Part shown: in pieces, positions 18,618-27,339 of the stretch
How the letters are laid out: every line of letters begins with the position of its first letter
Position numbering within the stretch: the stretch's first letter is position 1
DNA from: Dyadobacter psychrotolerans
GTDB taxonomy: Bacteria; Bacteroidota; Bacteroidia; Cytophagales; Spirosomataceae
DNA: 64,000 nucleotides
Direction of reading: 5' to 3'
Assembly: GCF_004349265.1 (NCBI RefSeq)
Contig: NZ_SMFL01000006.1
Coordinates: forward strand, 248,001-312,000
Position numbers and translations under genes: made by a program
Notes under the pieces: model-generated
Databases searched by the model: none
What the model was told of the DNA's origin: nothing
Seen by the model: the letters and a program-made list of their open reading frames with translations, nothing else

Positions 18618-19158
18618 CGTCAAATCTTTTTTCTCTGTTCAATTTCTGCTGAAGAATTCCTCTTGCCCGCGAATACTGCGATTTTGAGGTTCCTTCGGAT
18701 ATACCCAGTTTCTGGGCAATTTCATTATGCTGATAGCCTTCTATCGCATATAAATTAAAAATAACCTGACAGCCCGGCGGGAGTTCCTGAATAAAACCCA
18801 TCAACTGCTGCATCTGGAAATCTCCCAGTGTTATTTCTCTGTCAGCAATGCCGTTTTCATATACTTCAATATCATCAAGATCTTTCAGGTATTTCTGCTG
18901 CCGGAGGTGATTTAAAGCCGTATTGACAACAATTGACTTCAACCAGTATTCCAGCGGGCTATCGTTACGGAAGGAGCTTATATTTTCGTAAATTTTGATA
19001 AAAGCGTCCTGCAGTACATCTTCAGCATCCGAGCGGTTTTTGGTGTAACGCATGCATATAGCAAACAGCTTCCCCCCAAAAACATCATACAATTGTTTCT
19101 GGGAGAATCGGTTGCGCTGCTTACAGCCATTCACCAGTTCCTGTTCGTTAAAGGTCAT
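18589..19158 (-). CDS. ECF RNA polymerase sigma factor
   Basis: A 189-residue sigma-70 family factor of the extracytoplasmic function group. Region 2 is at about residues 25-90 (YTKNRSDAEDVLQDAFIKIY) and region 4 at about 125-175 (LPPGCQVIFNLYAIEGYQHN, then EIAQKLGISEGTSKSQYSRA). Regions 1 and 3 are absent, as expected. It overlaps the downstream anti-sigma/barrel gene by 29 bases, so the pair is translationally linked, and its activity is probably held in check by that membrane protein until an envelope signal releases it. A possible -7 box TATCTTTG lies 54-61 bases upstream on the minus strand (19219-19212), without a clear -33 box. Confidence 0.93.
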   Translation of the reverse strand: MTFNEQELVNGCKQRNRFSQKQLYDVFGGKLFAICMRYTKNRSDAEDVLQDAFIKIYENISSFRNDSPLEYWLKSIVVNTALNHLRQQKYLKDLDDIEVYENGIADREITLGDFQMQQLMGFIQELPPGCQVIFNLYAIEGYQHNEIAQKLGISEGTSKSQYSRARGILQQKLNREKRFDDGSVRNTQL

Positions 19159-19427
19159 CCGAAGTTTAGGGGTGCTTCGTTCGGTTTATATATTAATCAG
19201 CAACCCTATCCCAAAGATAGTTAATACTGTATTGTTCTTAATTTTCCCTGATAACAGGTATTTGTTATGACACGTTTCTCCTTTAAAAGGTTGTAACACT
19301 TTTAAATTATTTTGCTTTTATAAATAAATCATCCCATTATACTTACAGGAACTAAACAGCGGCACTTATCCTTTTATAGCTGAAAAGAATACAAAGGTAT
19401 TTCTGTACACCTAACCTTCTATCGCCC

Positions 19428-19724
19428 ATGAGCCAATATATGGTTGAAATCCAGCTTCCGGCTGTTATGACGGAAGAATTTACAGCGAAAATACCTGCTC
19501 AAAGAAAAAAAATTAATGAAATGATGGAGCAGGGACTGATGATGTCCTACGCTTTATCTGAAGATTATTCTAAACTTTGGTGTGTGGTTAGAGCTGAGAG
19601 TGAGTTTGAAGTAATGTCAATTGTTTCTGAGTTCCCTTTGATCGATTACATGGATCCGAAAATCAGCAGACTTATGTTTAACAATGTAGTTGCTTTGCGG
19701 TTGCCGATGTTTTCACTGAATTAA
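19428..19724 (+). CDS. Small ferredoxin-fold protein, muconolactone isomerase-like
   Basis: A 98-residue protein (MSQYMVEIQLPAVMTEEFTA) with a beta-alpha-beta layout: VEIQLPA, helix TAKIPAQRKKINEMMEQGL, strands MMSYALSEDYSKLWCVVRA and helix EFEVMSIVSEFPL, then IDYMDPKISRLM. This is like the dimeric alpha/beta barrel of muconolactone delta-isomerase and YciI-type proteins. No muconate pathway is in view, so catalysis of that reaction should not be assumed. Divergent from the sigma factor gene and followed by its own terminator. Confidence 0.6.
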   Translation: MSQYMVEIQLPAVMTEEFTAKIPAQRKKINEMMEQGLMMSYALSEDYSKLWCVVRAESEFEVMSIVSEFPLIDYMDPKISRLMFNNVVALRLPMFSLN

Positions 19725-19742
19725 AAAATAAATTGCCTTTTG

Positions 19743-19775
19743 ATGCCTCATCACGAAAACGGGTGAGGCATTTTT
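19743..19775 (+). terminator. Intrinsic terminator
   Basis: Stem atgcctca (19743-19750) with tgaggcat (19764-19771), extended by a G-T and a C-G pair, followed by ttttt. It lies 20 bases after the preceding stop codon. Confidence 0.88.
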
Positions 19776-19794
19776 ATGAATAAACTATTGATGC

Positions 19795-20238
19795 ATGATA
19801 CACCGTTTTAAGTCAGCAACTACGCGGAATTATCTTTTCTGGCTCTTTACGTTTTTTGCCCTTGCCTGTCAGCCGGCAACGGACAATTACCAAAAAACAG
19901 CTGCATCTTCACAAGGTGCTATAAGTAAAAAAGATATAAAAAGTGATGTATCTGGGCGACCTGTTAATTCAAAAATTCCGAAAAAAGTCTACACTGTACT
20001 GGATTATATCAGAAAGCATGACCGTGCTCCGGACGGTTATGTGGGCGGCAGAAAATTTGGGAATTTTGAAAAACACCTACCTTTAAATGATTCAAACGGA
20101 AGACCCGCCAGGTACCGGGAATGGGATGTGAATCCAAAAAAGAAAGGAAAAAACAGAGGTGCTGAAAGGCTCGTTACCAGCGAAGAAAAGGCCTGGTACA
20201 CCCGCGATCATTACGAAAATTTTGAAGAAATAAAGTAG
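19795..20238 (+). CDS. Barnase-like (N1/T1 type) ribonuclease, lipoprotein or secreted
   Basis: A 147-residue protein. The N-terminus has a hydrophobic export signal ([11 protein letters not shown]) ending in Cys25, which suggests a lipoprotein, then a linker of about 35 residues and a barnase domain at 60-147. Alignment by eye to barnase gives the catalytic residues Glu109 (YREWDV, barnase Glu73), Arg125 (AERLVTSEE, Arg87) and His139 (YTRDHYENF, His102); all are present, as are the RAPDGYVGG and FEKHLPL stretches. It should cut single-stranded RNA after guanine. A barstar gene follows 61 bases later, so this is a toxin and immunity pair. Export with a cytoplasmic inhibitor suggests action on other cells or on extracellular RNA. 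Confidence 0.9.
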   Translation: MIHRFKSATTRNYLFWLFTFFALACQPATDNYQKTAASSQGAISKKDIKSDVSGRPVNSKIPKKVYTVLDYIRKHDRAPDGYVGGRKFGNFEKHLPLNDSNGRPARYREWDVNPKKKGKNRGAERLVTSEEKAWYTRDHYENFEEIK

Positions 20239-20299
20239 GCTTAACAGCACATCCTGTTAAGATTTATAAATTTGCCTGTCAAACCGAACATTACAAACG

Positions 20300-20743
20300 A
20301 TGAAAAACACACACTTCCTTCTTGCAAACCCGGAAAGCAATATCAAAAAACTTTTCCCCGGCACTTTTATTGGTGAAATTGATGGATTAAAAACATCATC
20401 AATGAAGGATTTTCATGAACAGATCGGGCTGGCGATGCAGTTTCCCGACTATTCCGGCAAAAATCTGGATGCACTCGACGAAATGCTGAATGACCTGGAA
20501 TGGATCAAACAGGAAAAGGTCATTATTTATATTAAAAACTCTGCCGACTGGCTCTCCAAAGAGAAATCGGAAGAAAAGATTCTTAACGTCCTGGATATCT
20601 TCGATGCAACTGCGGAAGACTGGAAATGGATGGATGAAGAAGAAGAAACCGCAAGAAAAGAACTTCGTATTATTTTCAGCGATTCTGAACGTATTCGTAC
20701 TTTACTGGAAGAACAGGAAATTCCGTTTGGGATGGTTGAGTAG
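20300..20743 (+). CDS. Barstar family ribonuclease inhibitor
   Basis: A 147-residue cytoplasmic protein without signal peptide. The barstar core GEIDGLKTSSMKDFHEQIGL and FPDYSGKNLDALDEML is clear; Asp57 matches barstar Asp35 and Glu61 takes the place of Asp39, the residue that contacts the active-site His of barnase. The protein is about 60 residues longer than barstar itself, with an acidic tail (WMDEEEETARKE) and RIIFSDSERIRTLLEEQEIP. It should bind and block the ribonuclease encoded just upstream should it be retained in the cytoplasm. Confidence 0.92.
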   Translation: MKNTHFLLANPESNIKKLFPGTFIGEIDGLKTSSMKDFHEQIGLAMQFPDYSGKNLDALDEMLNDLEWIKQEKVIIYIKNSADWLSKEKSEEKILNVLDIFDATAEDWKWMDEEEETARKELRIIFSDSERIRTLLEEQEIPFGMVE

Positions 20744-20759
20744 CCTTTTGTGAGATGTA

Positions 20760-20820
20760 AAAGTAAAATGTGAAATGATGCGGAGTTACGCTTTACATTT
20801 CACTTCTCACATTTTACTTT
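20760..20820. terminator. Long inverted repeat between barstar and pnuC
   Basis: aaagtaaaatgtga (20760-20773) is perfectly complementary to tcacattttacttt (20807-20820), with further inner pairing gaaatg / catttc. It begins 17 bases after the barstar stop and includes the end of pnuC, so it may terminate both convergent genes. T-run is weak. Confidence 0.55.
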
Positions 20821-21418
20821 CAACAATATCCCGCTTCCACTGTGTATAACCCATTACGGCAAGTACCAGAAAAACAAAATACAGAATGGCGGTAAGGTGA
20901 AGATCTTTATAAAAATACATTCCGACATAACAGGCATCAGCAACGATCCAGATAATCCAGTTTTCAAGGTATTTTCTTGCCATCATCCATTGTGCAATCA
21001 GACTGGCAATGGTCAGGGCAGAGTCGGCATAAGTAAGGCTGGCATCTGTAAAACGGCCCAGCAAAAATCCCCAGCAAAGCGTTACCACAACAAATATGAT
21101 TGCGAAAACGGCATAAAACCTGACAGGAGTTTGGGAAACCCGGACGCCATCGTGACTTTTTCCACCATACATCCACATCCACCAGCCATAAATACTGGTA
21201 AAAAAATAATAACCCTGTAAGCCCATATCAGCATATAATTGCACCTGCCAGAAAACAGCCGCGTAAAGAACCGCATTGATGATCCCGAAAAACCAACCCA
21301 GCACATTTTGTTTTGTGTTGAGATAAACACAAATAGCGCCTGTGAGAAAACCAAGGATTTCCAGAGGTGAAGTAGAAATACCGAGGAATGCGATGGTTTG
21401 GTTAAGCCAGTCGATCAT
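20807..21418 (-). CDS. pnuC: PnuC family nicotinamide riboside transporter
   Basis: A 203-residue inner membrane protein with about seven helices. PnuC marks are visible: LEILGFLTGAICVYLNTKQN and the W-x-x-W type stretch YGWWMWMYGG in the substrate path, then ADSALTIASLIAQWMMARKY, LENWIIWIVADACYVGMYF near the C-terminus. Members move vitamin precursors (nicotinamide riboside, or thiamine for PnuT) by facilitated diffusion coupled to phosphorylation in the cell. The conserved core fits nicotinamide riboside; no thiamine riboswitch is seen upstream and no thi or nad gene is adjacent, so the substrate is a family-based guess. Confidence 0.88.
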   Translation of the reverse strand: MIDWLNQTIAFLGISTSPLEILGFLTGAICVYLNTKQNVLGWFFGIINAVLYAAVFWQVQLYADMGLQGYYFFTSIYGWWMWMYGGKSHDGVRVSQTPVRFYAVFAIIFVVVTLCWGFLLGRFTDASLTYADSALTIASLIAQWMMARKYLENWIIWIVADACYVGMYFYKDLHLTAILYFVFLVLAVMGYTQWKRDIVESKM

Positions 21419-21725
21419 ATTTATGGAAGGTGGTTAAAATTAACAGGAAAGTATTCGTGCTAATTGGGTTAATTCGTGCTAAAATTAAGTCGTAGCCAAC
21501 GGGTTTCGATTATTTTCGTATAAAAATTAGTAACAGCAAACAAAAGCAAAAAAACTGTTGTTACGATATTGTGCCGGACGGGAAATTCCCGGAACGGCTT
21601 TTCGCATTTCAAAACGAATCTAAATCAGGCTGGTACAAAATTTACATAAAGCTATTTTTCCCGGGATCTGCGCGACAGTACCGGATATTCACCGCGGAAA
21701 CAGACCGCTCAATTTTTGAAATTAC
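21419..21725. other. Intergenic region between divergent pnuC and mfd
   Basis: About 300 bases with no credible reading frame. It holds an imperfect hairpin at 21573-21598 (gccg, gggaaattccc, cggc) and must contain the promoters of both divergent genes, but no full TTTG / TAnnTTTG pair is evident. No riboswitch motif was recognised. Confidence 0.5.
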
Positions 21726-24700
21726 TTGGAAGTTAAAGACTTATTGACGCTATACGGGGGAGACAGTTATCTTGATCTTCTTGTTTCACAAATTACATCA
21801 AAAAGCCCGGAAACCGCTCACGTCCAGATAAAAGGGCTGATTGGAAGTCTGGATGCTGTGCTGACTGCCGCAATTCAGCAAAAAAAGAAAGGACCTGCGG
21901 TTTATGTTTTAAGTGACAGGGAAGAAGCTGCCTATTTCCAAAACGATCTGCAAAATCTGCTTGGTAAAACGGAGGTACTTTTTTACCCGACTTCTTACAA
22001 AAGGCCCTATCAGTATGAAGAGGTAGATAATGCCAATGTACTGATGCGGGGTGAGATTCTCAATAAACTCAATTCGGGCAAACCCGGCGCCTTTCAGATT
22101 GTTACGTATCCGGAAGCTTTATTTGAAAAGGTAATCAACAAACGCTCTTTAAAAGCCAATACTTTTTCTGTTAAAGTCGGAGAAAAACTGGATCCTTCTT
22201 TCCTAACGGAATTCCTGAATAGCTACGGTTTTGACATGACCGACTTCGTGTTTGAAGCAGGCCAGTTTTCAGTTCGCGGGGGGATTATTGATGTATTTTC
22301 TTTTGCGAATGAACATCCTTTCCGGATCGAACTTTTTGGTGATGAGGTTGAAACAATTCGTTCGTTTGATCCTGACACCCAGCTTTCCATTGAAACGGCA
22401 AAGCAAATTAATATTGTTCCGGATATCCAGCAGCGGCTCATCCACGAAACCCGTGAATCGTTTTTAAACTTCTTTCCGGACGAAACCATCCTTTGGTTTA
22501 AAGACGCTGAACTTACTCTGGAGGTCATTGAAAAATGTTATGAAAAAGCCGAAAGAGCGCTGGAAGAAGTAACTGGGGGGGGCGTACAGATCGTTTCCAA
22601 TCCACAGGATCTGTTTGAGACCAGACGCGGATTTCTAAATCAGATCAAAAAATTCCAGACCGTCGAATTCGGAAAGCGATTTTATTTCAAATCTGAAAAC
22701 CGGCTCCCGTATTCTGCAAAACCGCAGCCTTCATTTAATAAGGATTTCAAAAGACTGCTGGACGATTTATCTGAAAACCAGTCGAAAGGTTTTGTAAATA
22801 TTATTGCCTCGGAGCAGCCAAAACAGCTTGACAGGCTTGAAAGAATTTTCGAAGATCTGGATCCTTTTGTAAAGTTCAGGGCCATGCACATTTCGCTCAG
22901 AGAAGGATTTGTGGATGAAAACCTGAAAGTTGCCTGCTACACCGATCACCAGATTTTTGATCGGTTTCATAAATACCGGTTAAAGGACAAATTCAGCAAG
23001 TCGAAGGCGATTACACTTAAAGAACTTAAATCTTTACATGTAGGTGATTTCGTTACGCATGTCGACTACGGGATCGGACGATTTGCAGGACTTGAAAGAA
23101 AGGATGTTAACGGAAAAGAACAGGAAGCGATTCGTTTGATTTATCGTGATAATGATTTGTTATATGTAAGTGTGCATAACCTGCACAAAATTGCGAAATA
23201 TACGGGCAAGGAAGGAACACCGCCTGCAATGAGCAAGCTGGGTTCAGGCGATTGGGAAGCAAAAAAATCAAGAGTAAAAAAACAACTCAAAGACATTGCT
23301 CACGAATTGATCGCACTGTATGCCAAACGCCGCCAGGCTCCCGGTTTCCCGTTCTCTCCTGATAATTACATGCAGGCCGAGCTGGAATCTTCTTTTATTT
23401 ATGAAGATACACCCGATCAGGCAACGGCCACTTCCAACGTCAAAGATGATATGGAAAAAGCGCATCCGATGGACAGACTGGTTTGCGGTGATGTAGGTTT
23501 TGGTAAAACAGAGATTGCTATTCGTGCAGCATTTAAAGCGGTTTGCGATAGTAAGCAGGTAGCCGTTTTGGTACCGACTACCATTTTGGCCATGCAGCAT
23601 TACAAAACATTCGCCGACCGCCTTTCAGACTTCCCCGCAAAAGTTGGTTATATAAACAGGTTTAAATCGACAAAAGAAATAAAGGAGACACTTAAACAGG
23701 CAGAAGAAGGTAAAATCGACATTTTGATCGGAACCCACCGGATTCTGAACAAGGATGTAAAATTTAAAGATCTCGGTCTGCTGATCGTGGATGAAGAGCA
23801 AAAATTTGGTGTAAAAGCAAAAGACCGGTTAAAGGAAATGCGTGTGAATGTGGATGTTCTGACATTAACAGCTACACCAATTCCGCGTACGCTTCATTTC
23901 TCCCTGATGGGAGCACGCGATCTTTCCGTGATTGCGACACCACCGCCAAACCGCCAGCCGGTAACTACCGAAGTTCATGGTTTTAGCGAAGAATTTATCC
24001 GTGATGCAATTAGTTTTGAAGTGCAGCGCGGTGGCCAGGTTTTCTTTGTTCACAACCGTGTCAATGATATTGAATCGATTGCAAACATTATCATGCGGCT
24101 TGTTCCTGACGTGCGCATTGGTGTTGCACACGGACAAATGGATGGAGATAAGCTGGAAAAGGTAATGGTGAATTTTATTGAAGGTGAATATGACATTCTC
24201 GTTTCGACCAACATTATCGAATCCGGAATTGATATCCCCAATGCCAATACGATTATCATTAATTCGGCCCATATGTTCGGACTGTCGGACCTTCACCAGA
24301 TGCGCGGACGGGTTGGTCGCTCCAACAGAAAGGCGTTTTGCTATCTGCTGACACCATCAGTATCTACCCTCGCAAGTGATTCGAGGAAACGTTTACAAAC
24401 ATTAGAAGAATTCTCTGAGCTCGGCGACGGATTTAAGGTTGCTATGCGTGATTTAGACATTCGTGGTGCAGGGAATTTGCTTGGCGCCGAGCAAAGTGGT
24501 TTTGTGAATGATTTAGGTTACGAATTATATCATAAAATGCTTGACGAGGCCGTTAAGGAGTTAAAAAATAATGAGTTTAAAGATTTGTTTGCCAATGCAT
24601 TAGGACTACCTGAAAAACTGGTAGCGGATTGCCAGATTGAGACTGATTTTGCAACTTTAATTCCTGATGATTACGTAAAGAATATTTCGGAAAGACTTTC

Positions 24701-25073
24701 GTTATATACCCGCTTAGACAACATCGGAACAGAGGAAGAGCTTACGAAATTTGAGAAAGAAGTTGTTGACCGGTTTGGCCCTGTGCCTCACGAAGTTCAG
24801 GATCTTTTGAAAACTGTTCGTCTGCGCTGGGAAGCGGAAAATTTGCATTTCGAAAAATTAACTGTGAAAAGCAATACAATGAAAGGATACTTCGTTACTT
24901 CGCAGAATGACGAGTTCTTCCAGTCAGCAAGGTTTGGGGGTGTAATTGATTATATTAAGTCACATCCGAAACAAATCTCGCTGAAAGACCAGAAAGGGAA
25001 ATTAATCCTGATTTGTGAAGAAGTTAAAAATATTGATCAGGCGCGGAAAATTTTGGTAGAAATGACCCAATGA
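21726..25073 (+). CDS. mfd: Transcription-repair coupling factor Mfd
   Basis: A 1,115-residue DNA translocase that removes stalled RNA polymerase and recruits UvrA. Domains in order: UvrB-like N-terminal module (to about 330), a CarD-like RNA polymerase interaction domain (about 480-545: LHVGDFVTHVDYGIGRFAGL), helicase domain 1 with Walker A GDVGFGKTE (Lys594) and DEEQ (689-692), TATPIPRT, helicase domain 2 with GRVGRSNR, and the TRCF C-terminal domain (from about 985). Start: a TGA stop at 21717 is in frame and the first possible start after it is TTG at 21726; no ATG occurs for a long way, so a TTG start is likely. Length is normal for the family. Confidence 0.96.
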   Translation: MEVKDLLTLYGGDSYLDLLVSQITSKSPETAHVQIKGLIGSLDAVLTAAIQQKKKGPAVYVLSDREEAAYFQNDLQNLLGKTEVLFYPTSYKRPYQYEEVDNANVLMRGEILNKLNSGKPGAFQIVTYPEALFEKVINKRSLKANTFSVKVGEKLDPSFLTEFLNSYGFDMTDFVFEAGQFSVRGGIIDVFSFANEHPFRIELFGDEVETIRSFDPDTQLSIETAKQINIVPDIQQRLIHETRESFLNFFPDETILWFKDAELTLEVIEKCYEKAERALEEVTGGGVQIVSNPQDLFETRRGFLNQIKKFQTVEFGKRFYFKSENRLPYSAKPQPSFNKDFKRLLDDLSENQSKGFVNIIASEQPKQLDRLERIFEDLDPFVKFRAMHISLREGFVDENLKVACYTDHQIFDRFHKYRLKDKFSKSKAITLKELKSLHVGDFVTHVDYGIGRFAGLERKDVNGKEQEAIRLIYRDNDLLYVSVHNLHKIAKYTGKEGTPPAMSKLGSGDWEAKKSRVKKQLKDIAHELIALYAKRRQAPGFPFSPDNYMQAELESSFIYEDTPDQATATSNVKDDMEKAHPMDRLVCGDVGFGKTEIAIRAAFKAVCDSKQVAVLVPTTILAMQHYKTFADRLSDFPAKVGYINRFKSTKEIKETLKQAEEGKIDILIGTHRILNKDVKFKDLGLLIVDEEQKFGVKAKDRLKEMRVNVDVLTLTATPIPRTLHFSLMGARDLSVIATPPPNRQPVTTEVHGFSEEFIRDAISFEVQRGGQVFFVHNRVNDIESIANIIMRLVPDVRIGVAHGQMDGDKLEKVMVNFIEGEYDILVSTNIIESGIDIPNANTIIINSAHMFGLSDLHQMRGRVGRSNRKAFCYLLTPSVSTLASDSRKRLQTLEEFSELGDGFKVAMRDLDIRGAGNLLGAEQSGFVNDLGYELYHKMLDEAVKELKNNEFKDLFANALGLPEKLVADCQIETDFATLIPDDYVKNISERLSLYTRLDNIGTEEELTKFEKEVVDRFGPVPHEVQDLLKTVRLRWEAENLHFEKLTVKSNTMKGYFVTSQNDEFFQSARFGGVIDYIKSHPKQISLKDQKGKLILICEEVKNIDQARKILVEMTQ

Positions 25074-25106
25074 TTAAGTTTTAAATAATAATTTCGATTC
25101 ATTTCA

Positions 25107-25114
25107 TACATTTG
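25107..25114 (+). promoter_or_regulatory. Possible Bacteroidota -7 box of the gldJ gene
   Basis: TACATTTG matches the TAnnTTTG consensus exactly, 49 bases before the ATG. A clear TTTG -33 box is not seen at the expected distance. Confidence 0.4.
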
Positions 25115-25163
25115 CGGTTTCGCATACTATAAAAATACAAAACACTTAAGTCACTTTAAAGCA

Positions 25164-26432
25164 ATGATTTGCATGCATAAGATGGGTATCCGGTCGATCG
25201 CGCTGATTCTGATTGTGTTATTAGCGGCCACTTCCTGTAGTAAAAAGAAAAGGCCAACTAGCTTAAAACCGGGCAAAACAAGCTCAAAAACCGGTTTGGC
25301 TTACAATGGTAAAGATGGATTTGAAGTAAAAAACTTTAAAGCCCTTCCTGCCGGTCCTGACCTTGTTTATATCGAAGGAGGCCGTTTTACAATGGGATCT
25401 TTGGAAGAAGAAGTTATGGGAAGACGCGACAACGAGAAACGCACTGTCAGTATCAACTCATTTTATATGGACCAGACGGAAGTTGCAAACGTCCATTATC
25501 TGGAATATCTAAACGCAGTACAAAGAGATTCATCTGAAGAATTTTACGCAAAAGCATTGCCTGATACAAATGTTTGGTACAATGAGCTGTCATTTAATGA
25601 TTCTTATGTAACCATGTATCTGAGACATCCGGGCTTTCGTCTTTATCCTGTCGTAGGTGTATCCTGGGTACAGGCAAATGACTACTGTGCATGGCGTACA
25701 GCTGCTGTGAGCCAGGCTAACAATACAGCCGGACAAGCAGCAGGCAAGAAAAAAGGATTTGCAATCAGTAAGAAAAAGAGAGCTGCCAAAGCTGATGCAG
25801 CAGCAGTTGCAAGTAGCGGTCCAGCTCCACAGCTTCGTATCGAAAGTGGATATGTGATGCCTCCCTACCGCCTTCCAACAGAAGCAGAATTTGAATACGC
25901 TGCAATGGCGATGATCGGAACACAATATTCTGATGAAAACCAGTCAAATCAAAGAATTTATCCCTGGGATGGTTCTACAATGCGTCAGCCTCGTGGCCGT
26001 AAGCAGGGAACAATGCTTGCAAACTTCAAACGTGGTCCTGGTGATTACGCTGGTATAGCAGGTAAATCCAATGACGGAGCGATTATCACGCAAGAGATCA
26101 GAGCTTATCCGGCTAACGATTTCGGTTTGTATGACATGGCAGGAAACGTGAGCGAATGGGTAGAAGATGTTTACCGTCCTGGCTCAAACAAGGATGTGGC
26201 AGATTTGAACTCATATCGTCGTAATGGTTTCCAGGATGAAGCTAAAAATTATGATACAAAAAATTCTAACTCAATGATCAATGATAATCTGAGAGTTTAT
26301 AAAGGCGGTTCATGGTCTGACGTTGCTTACTGGTTATCTCCGGGAACACGCCGTTACATGGATCAGGATTCTTCAACAGCAATGGTAGGTTTCCGTTGTG
26401 CAATGATTGCAACCGGAACGCATAAAAATTAA
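25164..26432 (+). CDS. gldJ: GldJ-like gliding motility / type IX secretion lipoprotein
   Basis: A 422-residue outer membrane lipoprotein (lipobox LLAATSC; cysteine 25, or 19 if the second ATG at 25182 is used). The body is a formylglycine-generating enzyme (SUMF1) fold: GGRFTMGSLEEEVMGRRDNE, YMDQTEVANVHYLEYL, YPVVGVSWVQANDYCAWR, YRLPTEAEFEYAA, DMAGNVSEWVEDV and YKGGSWSD. The ALPDTNVWYNE and YLRHPGFRLYPVVG stretches are those of GldJ rather than GldK, and no gldLMN genes follow. A Lys/Ala-rich insert at about residues 193-215 separates two parts of the fold. GldJ is needed for gliding and type IX secretion in Flavobacterium. Catalytic activity is not expected. Confidence 0.8.
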   Translation: MICMHKMGIRSIALILIVLLAATSCSKKKRPTSLKPGKTSSKTGLAYNGKDGFEVKNFKALPAGPDLVYIEGGRFTMGSLEEEVMGRRDNEKRTVSINSFYMDQTEVANVHYLEYLNAVQRDSSEEFYAKALPDTNVWYNELSFNDSYVTMYLRHPGFRLYPVVGVSWVQANDYCAWRTAAVSQANNTAGQAAGKKKGFAISKKKRAAKADAAAVASSGPAPQLRIESGYVMPPYRLPTEAEFEYAAMAMIGTQYSDENQSNQRIYPWDGSTMRQPRGRKQGTMLANFKRGPGDYAGIAGKSNDGAIITQEIRAYPANDFGLYDMAGNVSEWVEDVYRPGSNKDVADLNSYRRNGFQDEAKNYDTKNSNSMINDNLRVYKGGSWSDVAYWLSPGTRRYMDQDSSTAMVGFRCAMIATGTHKN

Positions 26433-26451
26433 TAATTCAAACATACTTTGA

Positions 26452-26487
26452 AGAGCCATTGTCCTCACCCGATAATGGCTCTTTTTT
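26452..26487 (+). terminator. Intrinsic terminator of gldJ
   Basis: Stem agagccatt (26452-26460) with aatggctct (26474-26482) followed by ttttt. Confidence 0.92.
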
Positions 26488-26507
26488 ATGCTTTATAATT
26501 AAAAACG

Positions 26508-27200
26508 TCAGTGCTGCGCAACTGCAATTGTGATAATATGAAATTTTTTGCAGCCTGCTGCCTTCAACGCTTCTACACATGCTCCCAGCGTTGCTCCGGT
26601 TGTTAGAACGTCATCAATTATAATCACACTTTTTTGATTTATCTTCTCGTTTACTTCAAAAACCCCATCCACATTCTCGTGGCGTTCCTTTTTCGTTTTA
26701 CCTGTTTGAGTTTCAGTATATTTGTTTCTGATCAAAGCTTTTCCCGACCACGGAATCTGGGTAGCATTGGAAAAACCTTCTGCAAGCAAGTCGCTTTGGT
26801 TGTAACCTCGTGCCGCCATTTTCTTTCTGTGTAGAGGAACGCTGATGATCAATTCCGCTTCCGGTAATACCTGCTCTGCAAGCATTTCCTGCCCAAGCAT
26901 AAAACCAAGTAACAGACCAACTTCCTTATTTCCTCTATATTTTAATGCATGAAGCAGTTTCTGCACTTTCCCTCTTTTTGTAAAAAGTAAAAATGCATGC
27001 GTTGACAATACCTCGGGATAAGTGACAAACCGGTATTTCACCCCGTCTGCGTGAATACTGTTTTTCTCAATTCTTGGCAAAGAGATCCTGCATAATGTGC
27101 AGATAGTTTGTTCATTTCCTATCAGACTGTGATCGCATACTTCGCAGCAACGGGGAAAAACCAGATCTACAAAATCACTCCATAATGTTTTTAGCTTCAT
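26508..27200 (-). CDS. ComF family phosphoribosyltransferase-like protein
   Basis: A 230-residue protein from ATG 27200 (a TTG at 27215 would add five residues). The N-terminus holds a zinc-type cysteine cluster (FPRCCEVCDHS and CTLC, four or more cysteines), followed by the type I phosphoribosyltransferase domain with its PRPP loop VIIIDDVLTTGATLGACVEA at about residues 196-215. ComF proteins act in handling of single-stranded DNA in natural transformation, with ComFA helicase or PriA; amidophosphoribosyltransferase activity is not expected. No other competence gene is adjacent. Confidence 0.9.
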   Translation of the reverse strand: MKLKTLWSDFVDLVFPRCCEVCDHSLIGNEQTICTLCRISLPRIEKNSIHADGVKYRFVTYPEVLSTHAFLLFTKRGKVQKLLHALKYRGNKEVGLLLGFMLGQEMLAEQVLPEAELIISVPLHRKKMAARGYNQSDLLAEGFSNATQIPWSGKALIRNKYTETQTGKTKKERHENVDGVFEVNEKINQKSVIIIDDVLTTGATLGACVEALKAAGCKKFHIITIAVAQH

Positions 27201-27339
27201 GATTTTAATTGTCAAATAATCAGCAGGTTAAATAAATTCCAAATTTAACAGGTGCATCTTTTTCATTAAATACGAAAAGCCTTCGGTCGTTTTATAAAAT
27301 CACTTGGTAACTTTACATTGTTATCAATTAAATTCCCTA

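Noticed and set aside
19392..19399. Minus-strand -7 box TACCTTTG upstream of the sigma factor
   Set aside because: It is over 230 bases from the gene start with no -33 box at a suitable distance.
21419..21725. Thiamine riboswitch before pnuC
   Set aside because: No CTGAGA-type core or second conserved arm is found on the minus strand.
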